Assembly (NCBI RefSeq): GCF_001461695.1
Contig: NZ_AUTC01000137.1
Span: 20,024-84,023, forward strand
Origin: Sinorhizobium fredii USDA 205
GTDB taxonomy: Bacteria > Pseudomonadota > Alphaproteobacteria > Rhizobiales > Rhizobiaceae
Length of the DNA stretch: 64,000 bases
Direction of reading: 5' to 3'
The notes under the pieces were generated by a model. That model made no database searches and was not told the origin of the DNA. It worked only from the letters and a program-made list of their open reading frames with translations. The position numbers were made by a program, and so were the translations under genes. Below are positions 18,097-27,121 of the stretch, in pieces. The number at the start of each line of letters is the position of its first letter. The stretch's first letter is position 1.

Positions 18097-18449
18097 TCCA
18101 GCGCCCCTTTCAGCCAGGCGTAGGCGAAACCCACGAGAAGCAGCGATATGAACACGAACATCTCGATAAAGCCGACCAGTCCGATCTCCTTCAGGACGAC
18201 GGCCCAGGGAAACAGGAACATCGTCTCGACATCGAAGACGACCAGCAGGATCGCGAGAATATAGAACTGCACCCTGAAACGGCCCCCGGCAGCCTCGCCG
18301 GCCGGATCCATGCCGCACTCATAGGGCATGTTCTTTTCGGGGTAGGGATTGGACGGGCGCAGCAGCGATGAGACAAACAGAGTCGCCCCGACCACCAGAA
18401 CAACTCCGGCGATCATGACAAGAACCGGCAAGAATTCGATCGCAGTCAT
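18084..18449 (-). CDS. nuoA: NADH-quinone oxidoreductase subunit A
   Basis: 121 aa with three transmembrane helices and the loop signature [18 protein letters not shown] (conserved Cys), followed by [19 protein letters not shown]. NuoA sits beside NuoH at the base of the arm. A 141-bp gap separates it from nuoN upstream, the largest inside the block, which may hold a secondary promoter for nuoA-G. Confidence 0.95.
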   Translation of the reverse strand: MTAIEFLPVLVMIAGVVLVVGATLFVSSLLRPSNPYPEKNMPYECGMDPAGEAAGGRFRVQFYILAILLVVFDVETMFLFPWAVVLKEIGLVGFIEMFVFISLLLVGFAYAWLKGALEWEA

Positions 18450-18590
18450 ATCGCAGCGCCCCGTCCAACGAGGGCTTTCCTCGGTCCCAACCCTTCTTCG
18501 GGTCGGTAACGCGGGTGCCCTGAAAAGCGAATTGGGCAATTCTTTCTTGAACTTGCAGTCTATTCCGTCGAGCGGACCATTGCAAATAAA

Positions 18591-20030
18591 TCAACCGCCA
18601 AACGCCGACTGTTGAGCAAGCCTCAGAAACCACGCCGGAAACAGGCCGATTCCGATGGTGCCGGCGGCGGTGCAGAAGAGTGTGGCGCGGACCAAGGGCG
18701 TCAGCGCCGGTTCGAACGCCCTCTCCGGCTCGCGCATGTAGATCACCATGACGATGCGGATGTAGAAATAGGCGGCGACGGCGCTCAGCAGCACCGCGAT
18801 CACCGCCAGCACGACGAAACCTTGCTCGACGAGCGCGACCAGCACGTAGAATTTGGCGAAGAACCCGGCCGTCGGCGGGATGCCGGCGAGCGAAAACAGA
18901 TAGATGAGCATCAGAAGCGCCAGTCCCGGATGCGACTTGGCGAAGCCGGCATAGTCTTCGATGACCTCGCCGGAGAAATCGCCATTCCGCATCATGATGA
19001 CGGCGCCGAAAATGCCGAGATTCATGAAGGCGTAGATCAGCAGATAGAGCATCACGCTGGCGACCCCGTCCGCCCCGCCGGCCACCACGCCGAAGGTGGC
19101 AAACCCCGCATGGGCGATACTGGAATAGGCGAGCAACCGCTTGATATTATCCTGCACCAGCGCCACGAAACTGCCGAGTGCCATCGTCACCACCGCAATG
19201 ACGGCGACGATGATCCACACGTCGGAGGCTGCAACCAGCGGGTTCAGGAACACCCGGAGGATCACCGCGAATCCTGCCGCCTTCGGACCTACCGACATGA
19301 AGGCGGTGATCGTCGTCGGCGCTCCTTCATAGACGTCCGGCACCCACATGTGGAACGGCACCGCGCCGACCTTGAAGACCAGCCCCGCGACGATGAACAC
19401 CACCGCCAGCAGCAATCCCGGATCCAGCGGATCGCCGCTCACCGCCGCGGCCATCGCATCCAGTTGCGTCGTGCCAGTGAGGCCGTAGACCAGGGAAACG
19501 CCGTAAAGGAAGATCCCCGTCGAGACCGCGCCAAGGATCACGTATTTCAGCGCCGCCTCGTTCGAGCGCCGCTCATGCCGGAGGAAGCCGGTCAGCACAT
19601 AGGTGCAGAGCACCATCAGTTCGAGGCCCACATAGATCGACAGGAGATCGGTCGCCGAGGCCATGATCATCATGCCCGAGAGCGCGAAGAGCAGCATCAC
19701 ATAGTATTCGCTGCTGCCGATCCCCTCGATATCGGCATACTTCCGCGAAAGAAGGAACGTCAGCACCGTGGCCAGGTAGAAGACGAACTTGAAGAAGACC
19801 GCGAAGCGGTCGGCAACGAACATGCCCGAATAGGCCGGCCTCACCTCGCCCGCCAGCATGAGCGTCGCCAGGGCGGCAATCAGCACGATCGCGACGGAAG
19901 CCGAGACGAGCAAATGTTCCTGCCCGGCCCGCATCAATTGTCCGAGGATCAGCAGGATACAGGCGCCGGTGATCACAATGATCTCGGGCAGGCTTGCCAG
20001 CACCCACTGGAGGAGCACGGCGCCAGTCAT
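18591..20030 (-). CDS. nuoN: NADH-quinone oxidoreductase subunit N, antiporter-like pump
   Basis: 479 aa with about 14 transmembrane helices. Pump-family motifs: the TM5 Glu region 'SIYVGLELMVLCTYVLTGF', the channel Lys region 'KVGAVPFHMWVPDVYEGAPT', and 'IKRLLAYSSIAHAGF'. ATG 20030 overlaps the nuoM stop by four bases. It lies in the order M-N-A, not at the operon end as in E. coli. Confidence 0.95.
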   Translation of the reverse strand: MTGAVLLQWVLASLPEIIVITGACILLILGQLMRAGQEHLLVSASVAIVLIAALATLMLAGEVRPAYSGMFVADRFAVFFKFVFYLATVLTFLLSRKYADIEGIGSSEYYVMLLFALSGMMIMASATDLLSIYVGLELMVLCTYVLTGFLRHERRSNEAALKYVILGAVSTGIFLYGVSLVYGLTGTTQLDAMAAAVSGDPLDPGLLLAVVFIVAGLVFKVGAVPFHMWVPDVYEGAPTTITAFMSVGPKAAGFAVILRVFLNPLVAASDVWIIVAVIAVVTMALGSFVALVQDNIKRLLAYSSIAHAGFATFGVVAGGADGVASVMLYLLIYAFMNLGIFGAVIMMRNGDFSGEVIEDYAGFAKSHPGLALLMLIYLFSLAGIPPTAGFFAKFYVLVALVEQGFVVLAVIAVLLSAVAAYFYIRIVMVIYMREPERAFEPALTPLVRATLFCTAAGTIGIGLFPAWFLRLAQQSAFGG

Positions 20031-21502
20031 TGTCCGCTCCCCTTGCCGTGCACCTCAGTCAGCAAATTCTTCACCGAGACGTCGATGACGTCGAGGAAGG
20101 GTTTCGGATAGAACCCGACCCAGAGCACGAAAACCGCCAGCGGCAGGATCGCCGCCATCTCGCGGGCGTTCACGTCGCGGATCTCGTACCGCGCGCCGAC
20201 GCTCGCCGGACCGAGTGCGACCTTGCGATACATGCCAAGCAGATAGGCTGCACTCAGCAATGCCCCCAGAACGGCCGCCGTACCGACGGCCATATTGGCG
20301 GCAAACCCGCCCGACAGCACCAGCAGCTCGCCGACGAACGAATTGGTGCCCGGCAGCGCCATCGATGACAGGGTGAACAGAGCGAGAAACCCGGTATAGA
20401 CCGGCGCCACCTTCATCAGCCCGCCATAGTCGGCAATACTACGCGTATGGGTCCGCTCGTAGATCACGCCGACGAACAGGAACAGCGCGCCCGTCGTCAC
20501 GCCATGATTGAACATCTGCAGGATGCCGCCTTCGAGGCCGCGGAGATTGAGCGCGAATATCCCCATCGTCACGAAGCCCATGTGGCTTATGCTGGAATAG
20601 GCCACCAGCTTTTTCAGATCGTCCTGCGCCAGGGCGAGCAAGCCGCCATAGACGATGGCGAGTGCCGAAAGCGCCAGCATCAACGTCGAATAATAGACCG
20701 ACGCCTCCGGCAGCATCGGCAGCGAGAACCGCAGGAACCCGTAGGCGCCCATCTTCAGGAGCACGCCGGCGAGGATGATGCTGCCCGCCGTCGGCGCCTG
20801 GACGTGGGCGTCCGGCAGCCAGGTATGGACCGGGACCATCGGCACCTTGACCGCGAAGGCGATCAGGAAGGCGAAGAACAGCCAGGACTGGACATCGAAT
20901 GGCAAATCCTGCGCGGTCAACGCTAGGATGTCGAAGGTCTCGCCGCCGTGGAAATAGAGTACGATGACGCCGATCAGGAACACGAGGCTGCCGGCGAGCG
21001 TGTAGAGGAAGAACTTGAAGGCCGCATAGACCCGGCCCGCGCCGCCCCAGACGCCGATGATCAGATACATCGGGATCAGCATCGCTTCCCAGCAGACATA
21101 GAACAGGAACAGGTCGAGCGCGCAGAACACCCCGAGCATCAGCGCCTGCATGGAAAGCAGGCTGATCATGAATTCCTTGACCTTGCGGTCGATCGCCACC
21201 CACGAGGCAAGTACGCAGATCCAGCCGAGCAGCGCGGTCAGGAATACGAAGAGCGCGCTGATGCCGTCGACGCCGAGCGTATAAGTGATGCCGATCGCCG
21301 GCACCCAGGGGTGCTTTTCGGTGAACTGCATCTCGTGGGTCGTCGTGTCGAAGGCGGCCAGCATCGCAACCGCGAGCACGAGGTCGACCACGGTGAAACC
21401 GAGCGCTGTCCAACGCACCGCGTCGTCATTGCACAGACACATCAACACCGCCGCCCCGGCAACGGGCAGGAAGACGATGAGGCTGAGCAGCGGGATCGTC
21501 AT
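20027..21502 (-). CDS. nuoM: NADH-quinone oxidoreductase subunit M, antiporter-like pump
   Basis: 491 aa from ATG 21502; the frame stays open to 22663 but that upstream part is a shadow of the L-like gene. Family motifs: 'FLFYVCWEAMLIPMYLIIG' with the TM5 Glu, 'KVPMVPVHTWLPDAHVQAP', and 'DLKKLVAYSSISHMGFV'. It encodes one of the proton-translocating subunits, about 14 helices. Eight bases after the L-like stop. Confidence 0.95.
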   Translation of the reverse strand: MTIPLLSLIVFLPVAGAAVLMCLCNDDAVRWTALGFTVVDLVLAVAMLAAFDTTTHEMQFTEKHPWVPAIGITYTLGVDGISALFVFLTALLGWICVLASWVAIDRKVKEFMISLLSMQALMLGVFCALDLFLFYVCWEAMLIPMYLIIGVWGGAGRVYAAFKFFLYTLAGSLVFLIGVIVLYFHGGETFDILALTAQDLPFDVQSWLFFAFLIAFAVKVPMVPVHTWLPDAHVQAPTAGSIILAGVLLKMGAYGFLRFSLPMLPEASVYYSTLMLALSALAIVYGGLLALAQDDLKKLVAYSSISHMGFVTMGIFALNLRGLEGGILQMFNHGVTTGALFLFVGVIYERTHTRSIADYGGLMKVAPVYTGFLALFTLSSMALPGTNSFVGELLVLSGGFAANMAVGTAAVLGALLSAAYLLGMYRKVALGPASVGARYEIRDVNAREMAAILPLAVFVLWVGFYPKPFLDVIDVSVKNLLTEVHGKGSGQ

Positions 21503-21510
21503 CGCACCCC

Positions 21511-23271
21511 CTATTGCCACACGACCGCGAACACGGCGATTGCCGCGATCAGACCGGCAATCATCGCCAGAGCATAATGGGTCACGACGCCGGTCTGCAG
21601 CCGCCGCAGCACCCCGCCGCCGTCGAGGATCGAACGTGCAACGCCGTTTACGGCGCCATCGACGCCATGGAGGTCGAGCCGGAGCCCCGCTCGCGCGGAA
21701 CCATGCAGGAAGGGCAGAACCGCAGTTTCCGACACGTCGCTGACTGCCTTCTCGTAGCGCGCCAGCGGTCGCTCGGCGAACCACATGAAGGCACGCGCGC
21801 CCTTGCGGTAGAACCAGTCGGTGTCGATGCTGACGGTGTTCTCCGGGTCGAGCGCCTTGAGGAAAATCACGAAGCCGAGGGCTGTGAGCATCAGCACGCC
21901 GAGGCTCTCGGTGATGTGGGCGCCCGTATAGGGTTCGAAGTCGATCGGATAGGGGAGAAGCGCGTAGAGCGGCCCTGGGAAGAGCCCGATCGCAACGCAA
22001 AGCGTCGCCGCCATGGCCATCGCGACCAGCATGTTGCCGGGCGGTTCCCGCGCCTCCAGCCCCCGGTCCGTGCCGAAGAACATGTAGTAAGGGAGCTTGA
22101 GCCCGGTGTGCAGGAACGTCCCCGACGACGCCATCGTCAGCGCCAGCATCACCAGCGCGCGGTGATCCTGGCCGGCGGCGGCGACCACCATCGATTTGGT
22201 GACGAAGCCCGAGAAGAACGGAAATGCCGAGATCGCGAAGGCGCCGATCATGTAGAGCGCCACGGTGACCGGCATGGTCCGGTATAGCCCGCCGAGCTCG
22301 GTGAGCTTGCGCCGCCCGGTGACGTAGATCACCGCCCCCGCTCCCATGAACAGCAGCGCCTTGTAGAGGATATGGGCGAAGGCATGGCTGGTGGCGCCGT
22401 TCACGGCCAGTTCGCTGCCGATGCCGACGCCCGCCACCATGTAGCCCACCTGGCTGACGATGTGATAGGCGAGCAGCCGCCGACAGTCGTTCTCCAGCAC
22501 CGCGTAGACGACGCCGTAAAGCGCCATCGCGGTACCGAGCCAGACCAGAAGCTCGGTTCCCGGATAAGCCCGCGCCAGCACGTAAACGGCCGTCTTGGTG
22601 GTGAAGGCGCTCATGAACACCGCCCCGGTGACGGTCGCTTCCGGATAGGCATCGGTCAGCCACGCATTGAGCGGCGGCACGGCGGCATTGAGCATGAAGC
22701 CGGCAAGGATCAGATAGACGCCAGGCCCCATCCCCGCTTCGATCGGTCCGAAGAGAAGCGAGCCGCTGGCAAGCCCGTGAAGGACGATGCCGCCGAGCAG
22801 GACGACGCCGCCGGTAACATGCACCATGAGGTAGCGGAAAGCGGCGCGGATCGCCTTCTCGCCTCCCTGAGCGAACACCAGATAGGCAGAGGCAAACGCC
22901 ATGCCCTCCCAGAACAGGTACAAGGTCAGGTAGTCGCCGGCGAACACGACGCCAAGCGCGCTGCCGACATAGACGAACGCCGCCACATGTTGGCCGGCCT
23001 CGGTCAGGTGCAGCGCATAGACCATGCCGATCAGCGCCATAAGGGTGAAGACGGTGGCAAAGACGATGCTCAGCTTGTCGACCTTGGCGATGAGAATGTC
23101 CTGGCCGATGAACTGCGCCGCGCCGTAGCTTCCCGGCTGCATGGCGAGCACGGCGAGGATCGCCAGTACGGGGATCAACAGCAGATAGGCCTTGCGGATC
23201 GATCCATTGAGAAAGGGGATCGGCACCGCGCCGAGAATGAACAGCAGGGCGGGATGGACGAACTCAGTCAT
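21511..23271 (-). CDS. nuoL: NuoL-like distal pump with lateral helix
   Basis: 586 aa. The core has the antiporter-family motifs 'LYLFWEGMAFASAYLVF' (TM5 Glu), 'AVPPLNAWLTDAYPEATVTG' and 'NDCRRLLAYHIVSQVGYMV'. After the core comes the region diagnostic of NuoL: 'DWFYRKG', 'HGVDGAVNGVARSI', 'RRLQTG' and a final membrane helix, that is, the long amphipathic lateral helix plus anchor. The stretch from DWFYRKG to RRLQTG is about 70 residues, roughly 20 longer than I recall for ordinary NuoL. The core resembles MrpD/HyfB-type pumps. Its start overlaps the 84-aa gene. Confidence 0.85.
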   Translation of the reverse strand: MTEFVHPALLFILGAVPIPFLNGSIRKAYLLLIPVLAILAVLAMQPGSYGAAQFIGQDILIAKVDKLSIVFATVFTLMALIGMVYALHLTEAGQHVAAFVYVGSALGVVFAGDYLTLYLFWEGMAFASAYLVFAQGGEKAIRAAFRYLMVHVTGGVVLLGGIVLHGLASGSLLFGPIEAGMGPGVYLILAGFMLNAAVPPLNAWLTDAYPEATVTGAVFMSAFTTKTAVYVLARAYPGTELLVWLGTAMALYGVVYAVLENDCRRLLAYHIVSQVGYMVAGVGIGSELAVNGATSHAFAHILYKALLFMGAGAVIYVTGRRKLTELGGLYRTMPVTVALYMIGAFAISAFPFFSGFVTKSMVVAAAGQDHRALVMLALTMASSGTFLHTGLKLPYYMFFGTDRGLEAREPPGNMLVAMAMAATLCVAIGLFPGPLYALLPYPIDFEPYTGAHITESLGVLMLTALGFVIFLKALDPENTVSIDTDWFYRKGARAFMWFAERPLARYEKAVSDVSETAVLPFLHGSARAGLRLDLHGVDGAVNGVARSILDGGGVLRRLQTGVVTHYALAMIAGLIAAIAVFAVVWQ

Positions 23272-23518
23272 AGTAGTCCTCGCGCCGCATGAGCCCGCCC
23301 TGATGGCCGAGGAACTTGGAAACGAAAATCAACAGCACGCAGGAAACGAAGCCATAGACGGCCGACCAGCCAGGCAGGCGCTCCCACAGATATTCGGCAT
23401 GTTCGCGGGGAACGACAAAGTCGGCGAGGACGATCAGGACGAGCACCAGATAGAACAGCCGGCGCCGCTGCCTTGCATGGGCTTCGTCGCCAAAGAAATC
23501 GACGATTCTCTTGATCAT
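23264..23518 (-). CDS. 84-aa membrane protein of the nuo cluster
   Basis: Starts at ATG 23518, overlapping the MrpD-like stop by four bases, and its end overlaps the start of the L-like gene by eight bases, so it is tightly locked in the operon. It has two hydrophobic helices (LFYLVLVLIVLADFVVP and VYGFVSCVLLIFVSKFLG) with charged ends. It does not match a canonical Nuo subunit. Likely role: a small accessory or spacer subunit between the two pumps; inference from place and topology. Confidence 0.75.
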   Translation of the reverse strand: MIKRIVDFFGDEAHARQRRRLFYLVLVLIVLADFVVPREHAEYLWERLPGWSAVYGFVSCVLLIFVSKFLGHQGGLMRREDYYD

Positions 23519-24978
23519 CGGACCACTCCTTCCGCCAGAGCGAGGAAATAGCCGGGGAAGATGCCCATCAACACCGAGAGGATGGCGGTCGCGACCAGCG
23601 GCACCGTCACCAGCGGAATTTCCCGGACCGTCGCCTGGCCTTCCGGCGCCCCCGCCCCGAAAAACGCGACATAGCTGACCGGCAGGAAATAGGCGGCATT
23701 CAGGACCGAGCTCGCAAGCAGCACGATCAGGAACGCCATCTCCCCCGCCTGGACCGAACCCAGCGTCAGATACCACTTGCTGACGAAGCCGGCGGTCGGC
23801 GGCACGCCGATCATGCTCAGCGAGGCGACGAAGAACGCCCCCATCGTCCAGGGGAGCCTACGGCCGATGCCGGCCATATCGCTGATGTTGCGCTTGCCGG
23901 AGGCGCAATAGATCGACCCGGCGCAGAAGAACAGCGTGATCTTGGAGAAGGCGTGCGCCGCGATGTGAATGATCCCGCCGACCATCGCGACCGGCGAGAG
24001 CAGAACCGCGCCCAACACCACATAGGAGAGCTGGCTGACCGTCGAATAGGCGAGCCGCGCCTTCAGGTCGTCCCGGGTCAGCGCATAAATCGACGCCATC
24101 AGGATCGTGAAGGAGACCAGATAGGCCGTGGCGATGCCGAGCCCCAGACCGCCCATCAGCCCGGGACCGAAGACGTGAAACACCACCCTGAGCACGCAGA
24201 ACACGCCCATCTTGACGACCGCTACCGCATGCAGCAGCGCGCTGACCGGTGTCGGCGCCACCATCGCGGCAGGCAGCCAGGCATGCATCGGCATCACCGC
24301 GGCCTTGGCGAAGCCGAAGAGATAACAGAAATAGACGACCGCCAGCAGTGCCGGCGAGGCATTGGCCTGCGTCAGCAGCCCTCCGGGCATAAAGTCGAGC
24401 GAGCCGGCGATGTGATAGGTCAGCGCCAGCGCCGCGAGGAGCACGCTCTTCGACGCGCCCATCAGATAGACGAGGTATTTGCGGCTGCCCCTCCACCCCT
24501 CCTCATCCTCGTGGTGGTAGACCAGCGGATAGGTGACGAGGCTCAGCGCCTCGTAGAAGATCACCAGCGTGAACAGATTGGCGGCAAAGGCGCCGCCGAC
24601 GGCCGCCGCGAGGCTGGTGGCGAAGCAGGCGAAGAAGCGGGTCTGCGCATGCTCCTTCAAATGCCGCATGTAGCCGATGGAATAGATCGCCGCCACGATC
24701 CACAGCAGCGACGAGACGGTGGCAAACACCATGCCGAGCGCATCGACCCTAAAAGCGAGGTCGATCCCCGGCAGGACCTCGAACAGCCGCAACTCGACTG
24801 TGCCGCCCGAAAGCACCGTCGGCGCCATCGAGGCGACGATCGCGAACATGACGATCGCGGCGAGCGGCGAGACGAGATCGCGCAATTTTTCGCGCTTGTT
24901 GAGAAGGAGAACTGCAAGGGCCGCCAGGCCCGCGACGGCGACGGCAAGGAGGGGCCGGATGGAGATCACCGGGTCCAA
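23515..24978 (-). CDS. MrpD-like extra antiporter-type pump of complex I
   Basis: 487 aa from TTG 24978, with AAGGA eight bases upstream inside the end of nuoK. It has pump-family motifs: 'LVIFYEALSLVTYPLVYH' (TM5 Glu), 'KAAVMPMHAWLPAAMVAPTP' and 'DLKARLAYSTVSQLSYVVLG' with conserved lysines, and about 14 helices. It lacks a lateral helix. With NuoL-like, NuoM and NuoN this makes four pump subunits. It is closer to MrpD/HyfB than to NuoM. It sits right after nuoK, where nuoL normally is. Confidence 0.88.
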   Translation of the reverse strand: MDPVISIRPLLAVAVAGLAALAVLLLNKREKLRDLVSPLAAIVMFAIVASMAPTVLSGGTVELRLFEVLPGIDLAFRVDALGMVFATVSSLLWIVAAIYSIGYMRHLKEHAQTRFFACFATSLAAAVGGAFAANLFTLVIFYEALSLVTYPLVYHHEDEEGWRGSRKYLVYLMGASKSVLLAALALTYHIAGSLDFMPGGLLTQANASPALLAVVYFCYLFGFAKAAVMPMHAWLPAAMVAPTPVSALLHAVAVVKMGVFCVLRVVFHVFGPGLMGGLGLGIATAYLVSFTILMASIYALTRDDLKARLAYSTVSQLSYVVLGAVLLSPVAMVGGIIHIAAHAFSKITLFFCAGSIYCASGKRNISDMAGIGRRLPWTMGAFFVASLSMIGVPPTAGFVSKWYLTLGSVQAGEMAFLIVLLASSVLNAAYFLPVSYVAFFGAGAPEGQATVREIPLVTVPLVATAILSVLMGIFPGYFLALAEGVVR

Positions 24979-24982
24979 GCCG

Positions 24983-25285
24983 CTATCCTTTCATCACGGT
25001 CACGTCGTCGACCTTGAGGGTGGACTTGTTCCGCACGAGGGCAACCACGATGCCAAGCGCAACGGCAACTTCCGCGGCCGTGATTGCGATCACGAAGATC
25101 GCGAAGATCTGGCCGCGGAAATCGGCGTAGTAGCGCCCGAAAGCGATAAAATTGATATTGACCGAGTTGAGCAGCAGCTCCAGCGACATCAGCACGACGA
25201 GAATATTTCGCCTCAGCAGCACGCCCGCCGCCCCGATCACGAACAGGGCCACGCCCAGCGAGATATGCCACCAGAGCGGCACCAT
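24983..25285 (-). CDS. nuoK: NADH-quinone oxidoreductase subunit K
   Basis: 100 aa with three helices. The helix with two essential glutamates is visible: '[20 protein letters not shown]' and '[18 protein letters not shown]'. NuoK relays the conformational or proton signal between the quinone site and the pumps. The start ATG overlaps the nuoJ stop. Canonical length, with no insertion. Confidence 0.95.
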   Translation of the reverse strand: MVPLWWHISLGVALFVIGAAGVLLRRNILVVLMSLELLLNSVNINFIAFGRYYADFRGQIFAIFVIAITAAEVAVALGIVVALVRNKSTLKVDDVTVMKG

Positions 25286-25785
25286 CAGCCCGACTCCTTT
25301 CGCGCCAGCACAATGGCGCCGACGAGCGCTGCGAGCAGGATGACGGAGGCGACCTCAAACGGCAGGAGATAGTCGGCGAAAAGCGTCGTGCTGAGCTCTC
25401 TGATCTGGTCGCCGCCCCCCATGGCGGCAGGCTCGGTCGCCGAAAAGCGGTCGCTCGACAGCACCAGCACGAGCATCTCTGCCCCGAGGAGGACGAGCAG
25501 CACCAGCGCCGGCAGGTTGCCGCCCGGCAAGAACCGCTGCAGCACCGCTTCGCGCACGTCGATCATCATGATCACGAAGAGGAACAGCACCATGATCGCG
25601 CCGACATAGACGAAGATCTGGACGACGGCGAGCAAGGGCGCCTCGAGCAGCACGAAGACGGCCGAAATCTGCAGGAAGCAGGCCATCAGGGCCAAGGCGC
25701 TGTGGACCGGATTGCGCGCCAGCACCACGATCAGGGCGGTGATCACAGCTACCGCGGCGAACAGAAGAAAGAACCCCTGATCCAT
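25285..25785 (-). CDS. nuoJ: NADH-quinone oxidoreductase subunit J
   Basis: 166 aa from ATG 25785, which has GGGAGGG nine bases upstream; a GTG at 25803 would contain that site in its own codons. Five helices are predicted, with the conserved TM3 Tyr in '[18 protein letters not shown]'. It is the first gene of the main leftward nuo block, so the promoter should be in 25786-26024. No FNR/FixK-type box was seen there. Confidence 0.95.
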   Translation of the reverse strand: MDQGFFLLFAAVAVITALIVVLARNPVHSALALMACFLQISAVFVLLEAPLLAVVQIFVYVGAIMVLFLFVIMMIDVREAVLQRFLPGGNLPALVLLVLLGAEMLVLVLSSDRFSATEPAAMGGGDQIRELSTTLFADYLLPFEVASVILLAALVGAIVLARKESG

Positions 25786-26024
25786 CGACGCCGACCCTCC
25801 CACGCGAACTGTTACTCGGCGCGAGACGGCCAGATGTGAGGTAGCGCCGCACTTCAGATGCGTTCACAAATTGTGCCCTAGTCTCGGATTTTTCACAAGA
25901 ATGATTGTCGCCGGAAGGAAGCGCGGTGCTGGCCCGAGCAGAAAGCAGCAATACGCCCTAAAGGTGTGCCACAGATTTTGGCACGCCCTTCGTGTTCTCA
26001 GTTCCGATCGTAGGCGGAAACCAC

Positions 26025-26909
26025 TTACGGCAGGAGGGTAGTGGTCGTCCAGGCCGGACCGCTGCGCTCTTCCTGCTTGAGCGTCGAAGAGCCGAAGTTG
26101 TAGCGCAATCCCGTTGTCAGCGTGTGGCTATTTTCCGGTTCGAAATCGATGCCACCGCTTTCCAGGCTTGCTCGGTCGAAGCGGTATCCAGCGAACACCG
26201 TGATGGGCATGAACTCCGGACGGTAGTTGCCGATGATCGAGGCTGTCGTCAGATCAAGCTTCGCATCGGCAACGTCGAAGTCGAAGTTGTGAAGCCCGAC
26301 TTCGCCGTCGATCCGCATGTTGTCGGTAAGATACAGTCGTGCGCCGATCTTTCCGAAATAATGGTCGGCATCGAGGCCAACGATTTCAGACTTGCCGTAA
26401 CCCAGTTGAGTGTATGCGGTACCCACGGCATCGAAGTAGGCAGCTTCGATGCCACCGGAATTGTCGGTGACATCGTCGCTTCCTCCTGCCAGCCCCGACG
26501 CAAAACCGGTCCCGAGCCGCGAGCTTTGAAAGAATGCGCCCAATGCATAGTCCTGGGTTGGGCGATAGTAGACGTGCGCTGCCCCATAGGCGTTGTCATA
26601 GTCGGCGTCATCGACGTAAGTCTGGCCATATCCACCGTCAGCCTGGAGGTTCAGGCCGGAGCCGGCGTCGAAATTGACTGCGCCGCGGAGAGCCCAGCCC
26701 TTGCTGTCCAAATCGGAGTCTGACGTCTTTCCGGCGTGAAGCTCGCCCTCGACGTAGCCGACCACGGGACTTGCTACAGCAGATGAGGCTTCTTCATACG
26801 ACGCGCCACTGTCGGCAAATCCACCAACCAGCGGCCCATCCATGTCGGCAGCTTCAGCACTCATTGCTGAAATCAAGATCGCAGTCGTTGCGAAGAGGGC
26901 TTGTTTCAT
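26025..26909 (-). CDS. Outer-membrane porin-like beta-barrel protein
   Basis: 294 aa. The N-terminal signal peptide (MKQALFATTAILISAMSAEA, cleavage before AD) is clear. The mature part has alternating beta-strand patterns typical of outer-membrane barrels ('GKTSDSDLDSKGWALRGAVNFD', 'YGAAHVYYRPTQ') and ends in LP without the usual terminal Phe. A gene of this form is common in rhizobia and its substrate is unknown. A hairpin covers part of its ribosome-binding site. No partner genes are co-oriented within 100 bp. Confidence 0.75.
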   Translation of the reverse strand: MKQALFATTAILISAMSAEAADMDGPLVGGFADSGASYEEASSAVASPVVGYVEGELHAGKTSDSDLDSKGWALRGAVNFDAGSGLNLQADGGYGQTYVDDADYDNAYGAAHVYYRPTQDYALGAFFQSSRLGTGFASGLAGGSDDVTDNSGGIEAAYFDAVGTAYTQLGYGKSEIVGLDADHYFGKIGARLYLTDNMRIDGEVGLHNFDFDVADAKLDLTTASIIGNYRPEFMPITVFAGYRFDRASLESGGIDFEPENSHTLTTGLRYNFGSSTLKQEERSGPAWTTTTLLP

Positions 26910-26935
26910 GACGATATTCCTAGAGAGAGAATATC
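26910..26935 (-). promoter_or_regulatory. Hairpin over the porin ribosome-binding site
   Basis: On the mRNA the order is GATATTC, TCTCTCTAG loop, GAATATC, GTC, ATG. The seven-base stem is perfect. The Shine-Dalgarno AGGA spans the loop-stem border, so the stem could hide it and the start. This could be temperature- or ligand-sensitive translational control; function is inferred. Confidence 0.4.
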
Positions 26936-27121
26936 AGCACCCTATCCACTCTTGGTTAACCATAACTTTAAGTCTCCACTCTGCACTGCGCGACACAACC
27001 ATGGATAAGCATCGTCTAAATCACCCGGCAGGTTCCGAGACCCTCGCAACGGAGAGCTGAGGGGAGCCGGCGGCGACGACCTTGGGGATCGCTTGCGTCG
27101 ACCCTGCCGGAGCCCCGGCGA

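Noticed and set aside
25786..26024. FNR/FixK-type box before nuoJ
   Set aside because: No TTGAT-N4-ATCAA-like palindrome was found here or upstream of nuoH; other regulation is possible but not visible.
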